Counted from the first letter of the stretch, positions 26,540 to 35,067 are shown. The stretch: DNA of 64,000 bases from Burkholderiaceae bacterium (GCA_030158675.1 JAOASL010000006.1:21350-85349); one strand, 5' to 3'. The notes: generated by a model from the letters alone, not told the origin. Numbers and translations are program-made.

Positions 26540-27356
26540 AGAATTTCTCGTCGTCGACCGCGCGTTCCAGCGCGGCATAGCCTGAGGTGCGGCCGGTCTT
26601 CCATTGGCGCAGCCCTTCCAGTTCGAGCAGCGGGCGCACGATCGGATCGTCCCAGCGCATACCGAGGATCAGCTCGGTGAAGCGGGCGATCAGGTCGTGC
26701 GGCGCATCCGGACTGACCGTGAAATTGCAGTGGTCGAACGGCGCGGTACGCGCCAGCACCCGGGTCTGGCCGGAGGGCAGCGTGCCGTCCGACGAGAAGG
26801 CCAGATGATTGCCGTCGATCATCCATGCAGCGTCGATTTGATTGTCCACCAGCGCGCGCGCGGCATCGAGCTCGCCACCGACATGGTCGCCGTGCTTGCC
26901 GCCAAGGACATCGAAACGCCGCGCGGTGTAATCACGTCCGGCCACCAGGCCAGCCTGGCGCAGATGGTCGAGCGGTATCAGCGTGGCCTGCGGCGAATCG
27001 ATGGCGCCGGAGCCGACGGTCTTGCCGCGCAGCGCGTCGAGGCTGTCGATGCCACTGCCGTTCTTCACTACCAGCACCGAGGTCAGGTCGCAGTCGGTGT
27101 CGCGCATCGCGATGGCCGACACCTTCACGCCCTTCGCCCTGGCGATGCGCTCGGCGCGCACCCAGGCCAGCGGCGAATTCCATGCGAGGTGCAAGCTGCC
27201 GTTGAACTGATCTTCGACCTGCCGCTCGTAATTCGAGTAGAGCACGAAGTCGAATTCGAGCCCATGCTCGCGAAACCAGGCCTTGAAGCCTTCCCAGATC
27301 GTGACGACCTTCGGCGCGTACGCGACGGCGCCCATCACCAATACTTGTTTGGTCAT
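26496..27356 (-). CDS. PhnD/SsuA-like substrate-binding protein without signal peptide
   Basis: 286 residues. The fold is that of the phosphonate/phosphite-binding PhnD family (PF12974-like): FVLYSNYERQVEDQFNGSLHLAWNSP, SVLVVKNGSGIDSLDALRGKTVG and an AWMIDGNHLAF segment. It begins MTKQVLVMGAVAYAPKVV with no export signal, so it is probably cytosolic and does not serve an ABC transporter; no permease or ATPase genes are nearby. It sits 8 bases after the acyl-CoA dehydrogenase-like gene and overlaps the diiron-protein gene, so the three should be made together. It may present or sense a small ligand for the two redox proteins. Confidence 0.75.
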   Translation of the reverse strand: MTKQVLVMGAVAYAPKVVTIWEGFKAWFREHGLEFDFVLYSNYERQVEDQFNGSLHLAWNSPLAWVRAERIARAKGVKVSAIAMRDTDCDLTSVLVVKNGSGIDSLDALRGKTVGSGAIDSPQATLIPLDHLRQAGLVAGRDYTARRFDVLGGKHGDHVGGELDAARALVDNQIDAAWMIDGNHLAFSSDGTLPSGQTRVLARTAPFDHCNFTVSPDAPHDLIARFTELILGMRWDDPIVRPLLELEGLRQWKTGRTSGYAALERAVDDEKFYDAHGNIIIENYRY

Positions 27357-27364
27357 GATTGTCC

Positions 27365-28486
27365 TCAGAACAGAGGCAGGCCGGTGATGGCCTTGCCGAT
27401 GAAGTCATACAGCACGTCCGACGTTGGCGCCATCACATGCGCGGCGCGTGCGTCGCGGAACAAGCGCTCGACGCCGACTTCCTTGCGGAACGCCGCACCG
27501 CCGCAGACGCGCATCGCGGTATCGGTCACTTCCAGCGCCGCCTCGGCGGCGGCAGGCTTCACTTCCAGCACGCGCAGCATGGTGTCCGCGCGGCCGGTGG
27601 CGATGGCGGCCAGGGTGTCCTGCAGCAGCGCATTGGCCATGTCGGCCTTGATGCGCGCCTTGGCGAGATAAGCACGGATGGTCGGCAGGTCGGCCAGCGA
27701 GGTGTCGAGATGCTGGTGGCGGGTGTTCGACACATGCGCGATCGCGCGCGAAAGGCTGCCTTCCATCGTGCCGACCGAGCAGGACGCGTTCAGCGAGCAG
27801 AACCATGGCAGCACTACGCCCATCATCAGGTCGAAGCCCTTGCCGTCTTCACCGAGCAGATGGGCTGCCGGGATGCTCACGTCCGTCGCCGTTACCGGCG
27901 ACGATGCGTTGCCGCGCATGCCGAGGCCGTTGAACGGCGCGGCCAGTGTCAGTCCGGCGGCTTTTGCATCGACCAGCCAGAGACTGCTTGCGCCTCCTGC
28001 TTCGAGCGGTTTGCTCGACCACACGTAGGAATCAGCTTCGAACGCCGACGTGATCCAGCTCTTGCGTGCGTTTAGCAAGATGCTGTCGCCAGTGCGGGTG
28101 GCAGTGCTGGCCGGCGCCCAAAAATGACTGCGCGACTCGGCTTCGGAGAACGCGAGCGTGGACAGGTGACGGCCTGCGGCGATCTCGCGGCGCACGTTCA
28201 GAGGGCCGAGCTGTTCGAGCACGGCGGTCGCGCAGTAGTGCATGCAGACGATCATTGCGGTCGACGGGCAGTGCTGCGCGAGCGCCGCCACGACCTTGCT
28301 GGCTTCGGCCAGGCCGAGGCCCATGCCGCCGACGTCCTTGCTGCTGATCAGGCCGAGCAGGCCGGCTTTGGCCAGTGCATCGATGACGGGGCGGGGAAAA
28401 CATCCGTCGCGGTCGGTTTCAGGGGCGAGCGCTTCAAGTTGCGTGGCGATGATGTGACTGAGTGTTTCCAGATAGGGCACGAGCAT
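27365..28486 (-). CDS. Acyl-CoA dehydrogenase-like flavoprotein lacking the usual catalytic Glu
   Basis: 373 residues from the ATG at 28486 (AAGGA just upstream). It has the three-domain acyl-CoA dehydrogenase fold: an N-terminal helical part with GLLGLISSKDVGGMGLG, a beta domain with LSTLAFSEAESRSHFWAP and WITSAFEADSYVW, and a C-terminal helical domain with RVCGGAAFRKEVGVERLFRD. Where active dehydrogenases have the catalytic base in a YEGT-type motif, this chain reads VMAPTSDV (about residues 351-358), so the Glu is absent. That is more in keeping with flavin monooxygenases of this fold (DszC-like) than with a beta-oxidation enzyme. It is the first gene of a three-gene operon with the PhnD-like and diiron proteins. 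Confidence 0.82.
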   Translation of the reverse strand: MLVPYLETLSHIIATQLEALAPETDRDGCFPRPVIDALAKAGLLGLISSKDVGGMGLGLAEASKVVAALAQHCPSTAMIVCMHYCATAVLEQLGPLNVRREIAAGRHLSTLAFSEAESRSHFWAPASTATRTGDSILLNARKSWITSAFEADSYVWSSKPLEAGGASSLWLVDAKAAGLTLAAPFNGLGMRGNASSPVTATDVSIPAAHLLGEDGKGFDLMMGVVLPWFCSLNASCSVGTMEGSLSRAIAHVSNTRHQHLDTSLADLPTIRAYLAKARIKADMANALLQDTLAAIATGRADTMLRVLEVKPAAAEAALEVTDTAMRVCGGAAFRKEVGVERLFRDARAAHVMAPTSDVLYDFIGKAITGLPLF

Positions 28487-28660
28487 GTCCTTGGCGTTTC
28501 GGATTTCAGGAAGCGTACGGGGGAAACCATGGAAGGAACCCGCGCACGCGCGAGGTTGTTGATGCCGCAGTATAGCCGAGGACATACCGGCCCGCTTGGT
28601 GCGGGAATTGGGCTCATGGCCCTTTCCGCGCCCCGAAGATCGCCGGATTCCGATGAATAT

Positions 28661-29080
28661 TTACATCGTGCAGTAGCCGTGCAGCAGCTCGGCCGCGACC
28701 AGGATGAAAGCTTTCTTCTCGCCTTTTTCTTGCAGTCGTACTTCGAAGTATTGCGACTGCACGCGGCCACCGGCACGCGCCGACACGGACAATACCTTGT
28801 ACGAGTTCTGCGCTGAACCCGGATCGATCACGGTCACTTTCTGGCCAGCGTTGCTGACGAAGCGACCCATCATCATTCCCGTGTCGCGCTGGACGATGAA
28901 TTCGGCACCGGTCACAGTCTCGTAGTAATTTTTCCTGCCTTCGAGCGCCTCAAGCCGGCCGTCGGCGCTGACTTCAGATGCCCCGACAATCGTGCAGTTC
29001 AGGTCGCCTGCTGCGATGGCAGACGTGCAGGCCAGTGAAAGTGCGAGGCTGAAGGAGGCGGTGAACAGGGTACGGTGCAT
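28661..29080 (-). CDS. Secreted protein of unknown function
   Basis: 139 residues. A clear signal peptide (MHRTLFTASFSLALSLACTS, cut near AIAAG) is followed by a small beta-rich domain: DLNCTIVGASEVSADGR, GAEFIVQRDTGMMMGRF, VTVIDPGSAQNSYKVLSVS and a C-terminal HGYCTM. The mature part has two cysteines, near each end, that could form a disulphide in the periplasm. I do not recognise the family. It is divergent from purU and is not obviously part of an operon. Confidence 0.7.
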   Translation of the reverse strand: MHRTLFTASFSLALSLACTSAIAAGDLNCTIVGASEVSADGRLEALEGRKNYYETVTGAEFIVQRDTGMMMGRFVSNAGQKVTVIDPGSAQNSYKVLSVSARAGGRVQSQYFEVRLQEKGEKKAFILVAAELLHGYCTM

Positions 29081-29225
29081 GGCAGATGGAATGGAAAACG
29101 AAGCCGGCGCTCATCATAAACGCAGCGCGGGAAGCTTGCCGTGCCATGCGACAATGATGGAGATTCATTGCAGCTTGTCGTTTGTTGTGCGTACTGTCTG
29201 ACCATTCTTCGCGAGGATTTGCCCG

Positions 29226-30095
29226 ATGCCCCACCCCGAATTCATCCTGACCCTGTCCTGTAAAGACCAGCGCGGCATTGTGCAGCGCGTGTCCGGCTTC
29301 CTGGCTGACCATGGCTGCAACATCATCGACTCGGCCCAGTTCGGCGATGCGCAGGCGGAGCAGTTTTTCATGCGCGTGTATTTCGCGCTGGAGGACGCCG
29401 GCGTGTCGGAGGAGAAGCTGCGCGGTGGTTTTGCCGAACTGGCACAATCGATGGACATGGACTGGCAGCTGAATGATGCGGCACGCAAGCCGCGCGTGCT
29501 GATCATGGTCTCGAAGATCGGGCATTGCCTGAATGATCTGCTGTTCCGCTACAAGAGCGGCCTGCTGCCGGTGGAGATCGTCGCGATCGTGTCGAACCAC
29601 ACGGATTTCTATCAGCTCGCTGCGAGCTACAACATACCGTTTCACCATTTCCCTCTGATGGCCGGTGCATCGGCCGAGGCCAAGCGTGCACAGGAGCAGA
29701 AGGTGGTGGAGCTCGTCGATGCGAATCGTGTCGATCTGGTGGTGCTGGCGCGTTATATGCAGATCCTGTCAAAGGAGATGTGCGACGCGTTGCGTGGCCG
29801 CGCGATCAATATTCACCATTCCTTCCTGCCCAGCTTCAAGGGCGCCAAGCCTTACTATCAGGCGCATGAGCGTGGCGTGAAGCTGATCGGCGCAACCGCG
29901 CATTTCGTGACCAGCGATCTCGACGAGGGCCCGATCATTGAGCAGGACGTTGCGCGGGTCGACCATGCGATGGGACCGGAGACACTGACTGCCATCGGTC
30001 GTGATGTTGAGTGCGTGGTGCTGGCGCGCGCGGTGAAGTGGTTCGTCGAGCACCGCATTCTCGTGAATGGGCACAAGACGGTGATCTTCAGATAA
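29226..30095 (+). CDS. purU: Formyltetrahydrofolate deformylase
   Basis: 289 residues, the usual length. The N-terminal ACT domain (about 5-85, FILTLSCKDQRGIVQRVSGF) is followed by a formyltransferase-fold domain with NIHHSFLPSFKGAKPYYQA and GATAHFVTSDLDEGPIIEQD, which hold the catalytic Asn, His and Asp. PurU hydrolyses 10-formyl-THF to formate and THF, supplying formate for purine synthesis and balancing one-carbon pools. The ribosome binding site is GAGGA, upstream of the ATG at 29226. Confidence 0.94.
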   Translation: MPHPEFILTLSCKDQRGIVQRVSGFLADHGCNIIDSAQFGDAQAEQFFMRVYFALEDAGVSEEKLRGGFAELAQSMDMDWQLNDAARKPRVLIMVSKIGHCLNDLLFRYKSGLLPVEIVAIVSNHTDFYQLAASYNIPFHHFPLMAGASAEAKRAQEQKVVELVDANRVDLVVLARYMQILSKEMCDALRGRAINIHHSFLPSFKGAKPYYQAHERGVKLIGATAHFVTSDLDEGPIIEQDVARVDHAMGPETLTAIGRDVECVVLARAVKWFVEHRILVNGHKTVIFR

Positions 30096-30104
30096 GACGC
30101 CGTG

Positions 30105-30180
30105 CCCCGGCCTGCGCCGGGGGGACGATTCCAATGGTGGTAACTCTGCATTCAGCGATCCCGGCACAGGCCGGGATCGC
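30105..30180. repeat. Pair of REP-like GC-rich palindromes
   Basis: Two hairpins in the gap between convergent purU and the esterase gene: CCCCGGC / GCCGGGG with loop CTGC (30105-30122), and an 11-bp perfect stem GCGATCCCGGC / GCCGGGATCGC with loop ACAG (30155-30180). Neither has a T-run. The core CCCGGC-N4-GCCGGG recurs elsewhere in the window, which suggests a dispersed REP-like element. Confidence 0.6.
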
Positions 30181-30197
30181 GCGTCTTGCGCCGCAGC

Positions 30198-30878
30198 TCA
30201 GGCCGCTTTCAACACCCGCTTCAGCCATACGCTGATGTCGTCCATCTCTTCCGCGCACACCGAGTGCGGCATCATGTATTCATGCCACTCGATGTCATAG
30301 CCCAGCTCGTTCAGCAGGTCGCGTGACGCCTCGGCGCGGTTCATTAACACCACGTTGTCGCCGCGTCCGTGCGCCATGAAGATCGGTGTGTGCCGGTTTG
30401 CGTTGCTGCGCTCGGTCGGTGTTGAGGTGGCCAGTGGCAGGTAGCCTGACAGGCACATCAGTCCGGCCAGCTTCTGCGGATAGCGCAGCCCAGTCTGCAG
30501 CGTCATGGCGCAGCCTTGCGAAAACCCCGCCAGCACGATGTTCTCGGCCGGAATGCCGCGAGCAATTTCCCGTTCGATTAGCTGATCAATGCGCAGTTGC
30601 GATGCGCGCAGGCCGTTTTCGTCCTCGCGCTTTACCAGGTCCATGCCGAGGATGTCGTACCACGCGCGCATCACATAGCCGTTGTTGATCGTGACCGGTA
30701 TGGCCTCGGCATGCGGGAACACGAAACGTATGCCCGGGCAGCCGGCCAGATCGAGCTCACGTACGATGGGTACGAAGTCATTGCCGTCAGCCCCGAGGCC
30801 ATGCATCCAGATGACGGCGGCGGTCGGTTCTTCGGAGGTCGAGACCTCAATGGTTTCCAGCAGGGGCAGGGTGCTCAT
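30198..30878 (-). CDS. Carboxylesterase/phospholipase family alpha/beta hydrolase
   Basis: 226 residues from the ATG at 30878; the frame continues upstream without a good start. It follows Pseudomonas carboxylesterase II-type enzymes: WMHGLGADGNDF (oxyanion hole), LAGFSQGCAMTL with nucleophile Ser120, AHGRGDNVV (acid Asp) and MPHSVCAEEM (His). These small cytosolic esterases cleave short acyl esters. It lies downstream of mogA on the same strand with a 73-base gap. Confidence 0.9.
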   Translation of the reverse strand: MSTLPLLETIEVSTSEEPTAAVIWMHGLGADGNDFVPIVRELDLAGCPGIRFVFPHAEAIPVTINNGYVMRAWYDILGMDLVKREDENGLRASQLRIDQLIEREIARGIPAENIVLAGFSQGCAMTLQTGLRYPQKLAGLMCLSGYLPLATSTPTERSNANRHTPIFMAHGRGDNVVLMNRAEASRDLLNELGYDIEWHEYMMPHSVCAEEMDDISVWLKRVLKAA

Positions 30879-30951
30879 TTTTTGGGACTTTGAGGGGTGG
30901 GATTCGCAGCGGGTGCTTCGTTGCCGGTTCTTCGAAGCCAGCCGGCAGGCT

Positions 30952-31578
30952 TTACTTTGCGCGGATGGCCGACTTCGGACGGAAAACCTTGCAGACGGCT
31001 TCATGCGTCTCGACGTACGGTCCGCCGATCAGGTCGATGCAGTAGGGCACGGCGGCGAAGATGCCGCCAACGACGGACTTGCCGTCAGCATCCTTCAGGC
31101 CTTCGAGTGTTTCGCGGATCGATTTCGGCTGGCCCGGCAGGTTCATGATCAGCGCCGCATGACCAGTGGTCTCGCGGATCACCGCGACCTGCCTCGACAG
31201 GATCGCAGTCGGTACGAATTTCAGGCTGATCTGGCGCATCTGCTCGCCAAAGCCGGGCATCTCTTTCGTTGCCACCGCCAGCGTCGCTTCCGGTGTCACG
31301 TCGCGTCGTGCCGGACCGGTGCCGCCGGTGGTCAGCACGAGGTCGCAACCGATATCGTCAATCAGTTCGATCAGGGTCTTTTCAATGACGGCTTGCTCGT
31401 CAGGGATCAGCCGCGTTTCCATCTGCCATGGGCTGGCCAGCGCCTGCGCGAACCAGTCGCGCAGGGCGGGTACGCCCTGGTCTTCGTATACACCAGTCGA
31501 TGCACGGTCTGAAACCGACACCAGACCGATGATCAGTTGGTCAGGATGCGTCCTCGTCTTCTTCATCGTTGTCTGCAT
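30952..31578 (-). CDS. mogA: Molybdopterin adenylyltransferase
   Basis: 208 residues from the ATG at 31578, or 204 from the ATG at 31566; no clear Shine-Dalgarno sequence separates them. Landmarks of the MogA/MoaB fold are LVSVSDRASTGVYEDQGVP, VLTTGGTGPARRDVTPEAT and ALIMNLPGQPKSIRETLEG. MogA adenylates molybdopterin before Mo insertion. The 5' end overlaps the last 38 bases of darP in another frame, so the two are co-translated. The overlap encodes an acidic tail in DarP and a basic start in MogA. Confidence 0.9.
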   Translation of the reverse strand: MQTTMKKTRTHPDQLIIGLVSVSDRASTGVYEDQGVPALRDWFAQALASPWQMETRLIPDEQAVIEKTLIELIDDIGCDLVLTTGGTGPARRDVTPEATLAVATKEMPGFGEQMRQISLKFVPTAILSRQVAVIRETTGHAALIMNLPGQPKSIRETLEGLKDADGKSVVGGIFAAVPYCIDLIGGPYVETHEAVCKVFRPKSAIRAK

Positions 31579-32140
31579 CGTCGTTGTCGGTTACTGCGGC
31601 CGGGGCCTGCAGCGATTTCAGGATCTGGAATATTTCGCGATAGGCTTTCGGCGGCTTGTTCTCCGCCTGTTCCTTGCGCGCGTTGCGAATGAGCGTACGC
31701 AGTTGCTGCACGTCGATTTCCGGGTGCAGTGCCCGCAGGTCGGTCAGCGCGGCATCGTCGGCCAGCAGGCGCTCGCGCTGCCGCTCGACTGCATGCATCA
31801 CGGCTGTTTCGGCCTTGGACGCACCGCGCCAGCTGTCGACTGCCTGCTGAACTACTGCGATCTCGGCTTCGTCGAGCGTGCGCATCTTCTTGCCGACGTA
31901 TTGCATTTGCCGGCGCCGGCCTTCATGGCTGGTGATCTGCTGGCAGGCGAGGATCGCGTCAAGCACGTCCTCGGGCATCGGCACTTTCTTGACGCGATGA
32001 CGGGGCGCTTCGACCAAAATTTCCCCGAGTTTCTGCAGCGCCGTCATTTCGCGCTTGAGTTGGGATTTAGATGGACGGTCGTATTGTTGCTCGAATTCGC
32101 TGGACTGGAATCCGACCGCACCGCGGTTGGCGTTAGGCAT
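31541..32140 (-). CDS. darP: Ribosome-associated protein DarP (YjgA/DUF615)
   Basis: 199 residues. Typical landmarks are YDRPSKSQLKREMTALQKLG, EDVLDAILACQQITSHEGRR and RQMQYVGKKMR, all helical. DarP binds the late 50S precursor and promotes assembly of the peptidyl transferase centre. The C-terminus is a short acidic tail (DNDDADNDEEDEDAS), which overlaps mogA. It is divergent from pmbA across 71 bases, a pair also seen in many other proteobacteria. Confidence 0.92.
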   Translation of the reverse strand: MPNANRGAVGFQSSEFEQQYDRPSKSQLKREMTALQKLGEILVEAPRHRVKKVPMPEDVLDAILACQQITSHEGRRRQMQYVGKKMRTLDEAEIAVVQQAVDSWRGASKAETAVMHAVERQRERLLADDAALTDLRALHPEIDVQQLRTLIRNARKEQAENKPPKAYREIFQILKSLQAPAAVTDNDDADNDEEDEDAS

Positions 32141-32211
32141 GATGGACGACCAATGTAAAACTTGAACGGCTGCTATGATACCCGCTTTGACTCAGCCCAG
32201 AGACCGCGCCG

Positions 32212-33576
32212 ATGGACAAAGATATCTTCACCCATACTCAGGACCAACTGAAAGAAATCGCGAGCGACATGCTGCGCTTCGCGAAGGACAAGGGGGCGTC
32301 CGATGCGGTGGTGGAGATCAGCGAGGGCAGCGGCCTGTCGGTCAGCGTGCGCAAGGGCCAGGTCGAGACCATCGAACAGAACAAGGACAAGGGCATCGGC
32401 ATCACGGTATTCCTCGGTCAGGGGCGGGCCGTGCGGCGCGGCAATGCGAGCACATCGGACTTTTCGTTGCAGTCGCTGAAGGACACGGTCGACGCGGCTT
32501 ACAACATCGCGCGCTTTACTGCCGAAGACGATTGCGCCGGCCTGCCGGATGACGAGACGATCGAGCGCGCGCCGCGTGATCTCGACCTGTGCCATCCATG
32601 GCTGTTGTCAGCCGCCGACGCGGCCGACATTGCGCGTCGCTGCGAGGCGGCTGCATTTGAGCTCAGCCCGCGCATCAGCAACAGCGAAGGCGCGAACACT
32701 TATGCGCAGCAGTCCCATTTCGTACTCGGCAATTCGCGCGGTTTCCTCGCCGGCTATCCGTACTCGCGCCACTCGATCTCGGTGTCGCCGATTGCAGGCA
32801 AGGGCAACACCATGCAGCGCGACGACTGGTACAGCTCGGACCGCAATCCGGAAAAGCTCGCCGCGCCTGAATCGGTCGGCCGCTACGCTGCGGAGCGTGC
32901 GCTCTCCAGGCTGAACGCGCGCAAGCTGGATACCCGCAAATGTCCGGTGCTGTTCGAAGCGCCGCTGGCGGCCGGATTGCTGGGCGCTTTCGTTCAGGCG
33001 GTGTCCGGCGGTGCGCTCTACCGCAAGTCCACCTTCCTTACGGACGTGCTCGGCAAGGCCGTGTTCAACCCGGACATCCAGCTGACCGAAAACCCGTTCA
33101 TTCCGGGCGCAGTCGGCTCGACGCCGTTCGATGAAGAAGGCGTGCGCGTACACCAGCGTGACGTGGTGAAAGATGGTGTCGTACAAGGCTATTTCTTGTC
33201 TACTTACTCGGCGCGCAAGCTCGGCATGCAGACGACCGGCAATTCGGGCGGTTCGCACAACTTGCAACTGATCTCGACGCATACACGGCCGGGCGACAAT
33301 TTCGTCACGATGCTGAAAAAACTTGGCACCGGTCTCTTGGTCACCGAGCTGATGGGGCAGGGCGTGAATTACGTTACCGGCGATTACTCGCGCGGTGCGT
33401 CCGGCTATTGGGTCGAAAACGGCGTGATCCAGTATCCGGTGGAGGAGATCACGATCGCCGGCAATCTGCGCGACATGTTCCGCGACATCGCCGCAATCGG
33501 TAGCGATGTTCTGATCCGCGGCACCAAATCTACCGGCTCCATCTTGATCGGCACCATGACTGTTGCTGGCTCCTGA
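32212..33576 (+). CDS. pmbA: Metalloprotease PmbA (TldE)
   Basis: 454 residues, matching PmbA/TldE. Landmarks are KGASDAVVEISEGSGLSVSV, GIGITVFLGQGRAVRRGN, LLGAFVQAVSGGALYRKS and the C-terminal RGASGYWVENGVIQYPVEEI. PmbA works with TldD to degrade certain proteins and to process peptides such as microcin B17 and the CcdA antitoxin; TldD carries the zinc site. TldD is not in this window. A TATGAT -10-like element sits at 32174. Confidence 0.94.
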   Translation: MDKDIFTHTQDQLKEIASDMLRFAKDKGASDAVVEISEGSGLSVSVRKGQVETIEQNKDKGIGITVFLGQGRAVRRGNASTSDFSLQSLKDTVDAAYNIARFTAEDDCAGLPDDETIERAPRDLDLCHPWLLSAADAADIARRCEAAAFELSPRISNSEGANTYAQQSHFVLGNSRGFLAGYPYSRHSISVSPIAGKGNTMQRDDWYSSDRNPEKLAAPESVGRYAAERALSRLNARKLDTRKCPVLFEAPLAAGLLGAFVQAVSGGALYRKSTFLTDVLGKAVFNPDIQLTENPFIPGAVGSTPFDEEGVRVHQRDVVKDGVVQGYFLSTYSARKLGMQTTGNSGGSHNLQLISTHTRPGDNFVTMLKKLGTGLLVTELMGQGVNYVTGDYSRGASGYWVENGVIQYPVEEITIAGNLRDMFRDIAAIGSDVLIRGTKSTGSILIGTMTVAGS

Positions 33577-33579
33577 TGT

Positions 33580-33607
33580 TGCTATGGCATGAGCCCATGC
33601 CATAGCA
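33580..33607. repeat. Perfect 12-bp inverted repeat after pmbA
   Basis: TGCTATGGCATG / CATGCCATAGCA with a 4-base loop (AGCC), starting 4 bases after the pmbA stop. It could end or stabilise the pmbA transcript, but there is no run of T. Confidence 0.6.
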
Positions 33608-33810
33608 GCCGGCTTTGCGTTCGACCAATCTGAGTATTCGCAATTATTTGCATCGTCCTGCCGTCGGCGCGCCGTCCGCAGGCAACTCTCACTTGCAGTC
33701 CCATGCTTGGTGATTTGAATTGTCACCGCTGAATTTGCAGCGTCCCTGCAACAGGTCGTTTCCCCATTTTTTTTCAAGATAGCATCAGGAAATTTTAGTT
33801 TGCACCTCGA

Positions 33811-33843
33811 CAATGTTGTTCGTAGTGCGCGAACACAACATTG
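33811..33843. promoter_or_regulatory. Candidate operator dyad upstream of the TRAP gene
   Basis: Near-perfect dyad with 12-14 base arms (CAATGTTGTTCG and CGAACACAACATTG, one extra base in the right arm) around a 7-base centre, 142 bases before the TRAP start. It may be a regulator site for substrate-dependent control. No regulator gene is adjacent. Confidence 0.4.
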
Positions 33844-33984
33844 AGAATTTCGTTATGAAATAGCTATTGCTCCGCCTGAAAACGCGCTCCTAGAATTGCC
33901 AAGGTTTTAACAAAACCGCGTCGGCTCGCAAGGCCTGTCGGCTGGCTGACGGCACATTTGAGATCAGGCATAGGGGACATATTC

Positions 33985-35067
33985 ATGACACGTCGTAGCT
34001 TTCTTCACACCGCCGCTGCCGGGGTTGCCGCTGGCATCGTCGCCGCACCGGCCATAGCGCAGTCCAATCCCACGGTCAACTGGCGTCTGGCCTCGAGCTT
34101 CCCGAAGTCGCTCGACACCATTTTCGGCACGGCCGAAGGAATGGCCAGGCGCGTTGCGCAGCTGACTGACGGACGGTTCAACATTCGCGTCTTTCCGGGC
34201 GGCGAATTAGTGCCCGCATTGCAGGTAATGGATGCTGTGCAGGCCGATACCATCGAGATGGGACATTCGGCGTCGTACTACTACTTCGGCAAGGACGCGA
34301 CCTTTGCGTTCGATACCGCCATACCGTTCGGCCTGACCGCACGCCAGCAGACCGCCTGGATGGATCAGGGGGGCGGTCGCCAGCTGATGCGCGATTTCTT
34401 CGCCGAGTACGGCATCATCAACTTCATGGGTGGCAATACCGGCTGCCAGATGGGGGGCTGGTTTCGCAAGGAAGTCAACAAGCCGCAGGATCTGAACGGC
34501 CTGAAGATGCGTGTCGGCGGTTTTGCCGGCCGCGTCATGCAGAAGCTGGGCGTCGTGCCACAGCAGATCGCCGGTGGCGACATCTATCCGGCGCTGGAGA
34601 AGGGCACCATTGATGCGGCCGAGTGGATCGGCCCGTATGACGACGAAAAGCTCGGCTTCAACAAGGTTGCGCCGTACTATTACACGCCGGGCTGGTGGGA
34701 GTCGAGCGCGCAACTGTCGTTTTACGTTAACCGCAAGGAGTGGGACAAGCTGCCCAAGGAGTACCAGCATGCGCTCGAGGTTGCGACTTACGAAGCGCAC
34801 CTCGCGATGCAGGCAATGTACGATGCACGCAATCCGGCGGCGCTGGCACGCCTGATGAAGAATGGCACCAAGCTGCGCACCTTCTCACGGCCCATTCTCG
34901 ATGCGTGCTACAAGGCCGCACTGGAGGTGATTGACGATGAAGCAGCAAAGAACCCGAAGTTCAAAAAAGTGCTGGAGCCGTGGCGTCGTTTCCGTCAGGA
35001 TCAGAATCAGTGGTACTCGGTCGCCGAATCGCCAGTGCAGGTTTATCTGAACAGTCATAAGTCCTGA
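33985..35067 (+). CDS. TRAP transporter solute-binding protein, TakP-like
   Basis: 360 residues from the ATG at 33985 (AGGGGA 8 bases upstream). A Tat-type signal (MTRRSFLHTAAAGVAAG) is cut near AIAQS. The mature chain follows Rhodobacter TakP closely: NWRLASSFPKSLDTIFG, GELVPALQVMDAVQADT, GNTGCQMGGWFRKE, GGFAGRVMQKLGVVPQQI, GDIYPALEKGTIDAAEW and YYTPGWWE. TakP binds 2-oxo acids such as pyruvate. The permease genes dctM/dctQ lie just downstream but on the other strand. A close paralogue is at 18182. Confidence 0.92.
   Translation: MTRRSFLHTAAAGVAAGIVAAPAIAQSNPTVNWRLASSFPKSLDTIFGTAEGMARRVAQLTDGRFNIRVFPGGELVPALQVMDAVQADTIEMGHSASYYYFGKDATFAFDTAIPFGLTARQQTAWMDQGGGRQLMRDFFAEYGIINFMGGNTGCQMGGWFRKEVNKPQDLNGLKMRVGGFAGRVMQKLGVVPQQIAGGDIYPALEKGTIDAAEWIGPYDDEKLGFNKVAPYYYTPGWWESSAQLSFYVNRKEWDKLPKEYQHALEVATYEAHLAMQAMYDARNPAALARLMKNGTKLRTFSRPILDACYKAALEVIDDEAAKNPKFKKVLEPWRRFRQDQNQWYSVAESPVQVYLNSHKS

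Larger units (their letters stand above)
33577..33984. other. 408-base intergenic region upstream of the TRAP binding protein
   Basis: No protein or RNA gene was recognised. It contains three inverted repeats: a perfect 12-bp hairpin at 33580-33607 straight after pmbA (no T-run), CAATGTTGTTCG / CGAACaCAACATTG at 33811-33843, and GGTTTTAACAAAACC at 33903-33917. The last two lie in an AT-rich stretch upstream of the TRAP gene and look like operator or promoter-proximal sites. Confidence 0.5.

Noticed and set aside
33580..33607. 12-bp hairpin as a Rho-independent terminator of pmbA
   Set aside because: No T-run follows the stem, so I list it as an inverted repeat of unknown role.
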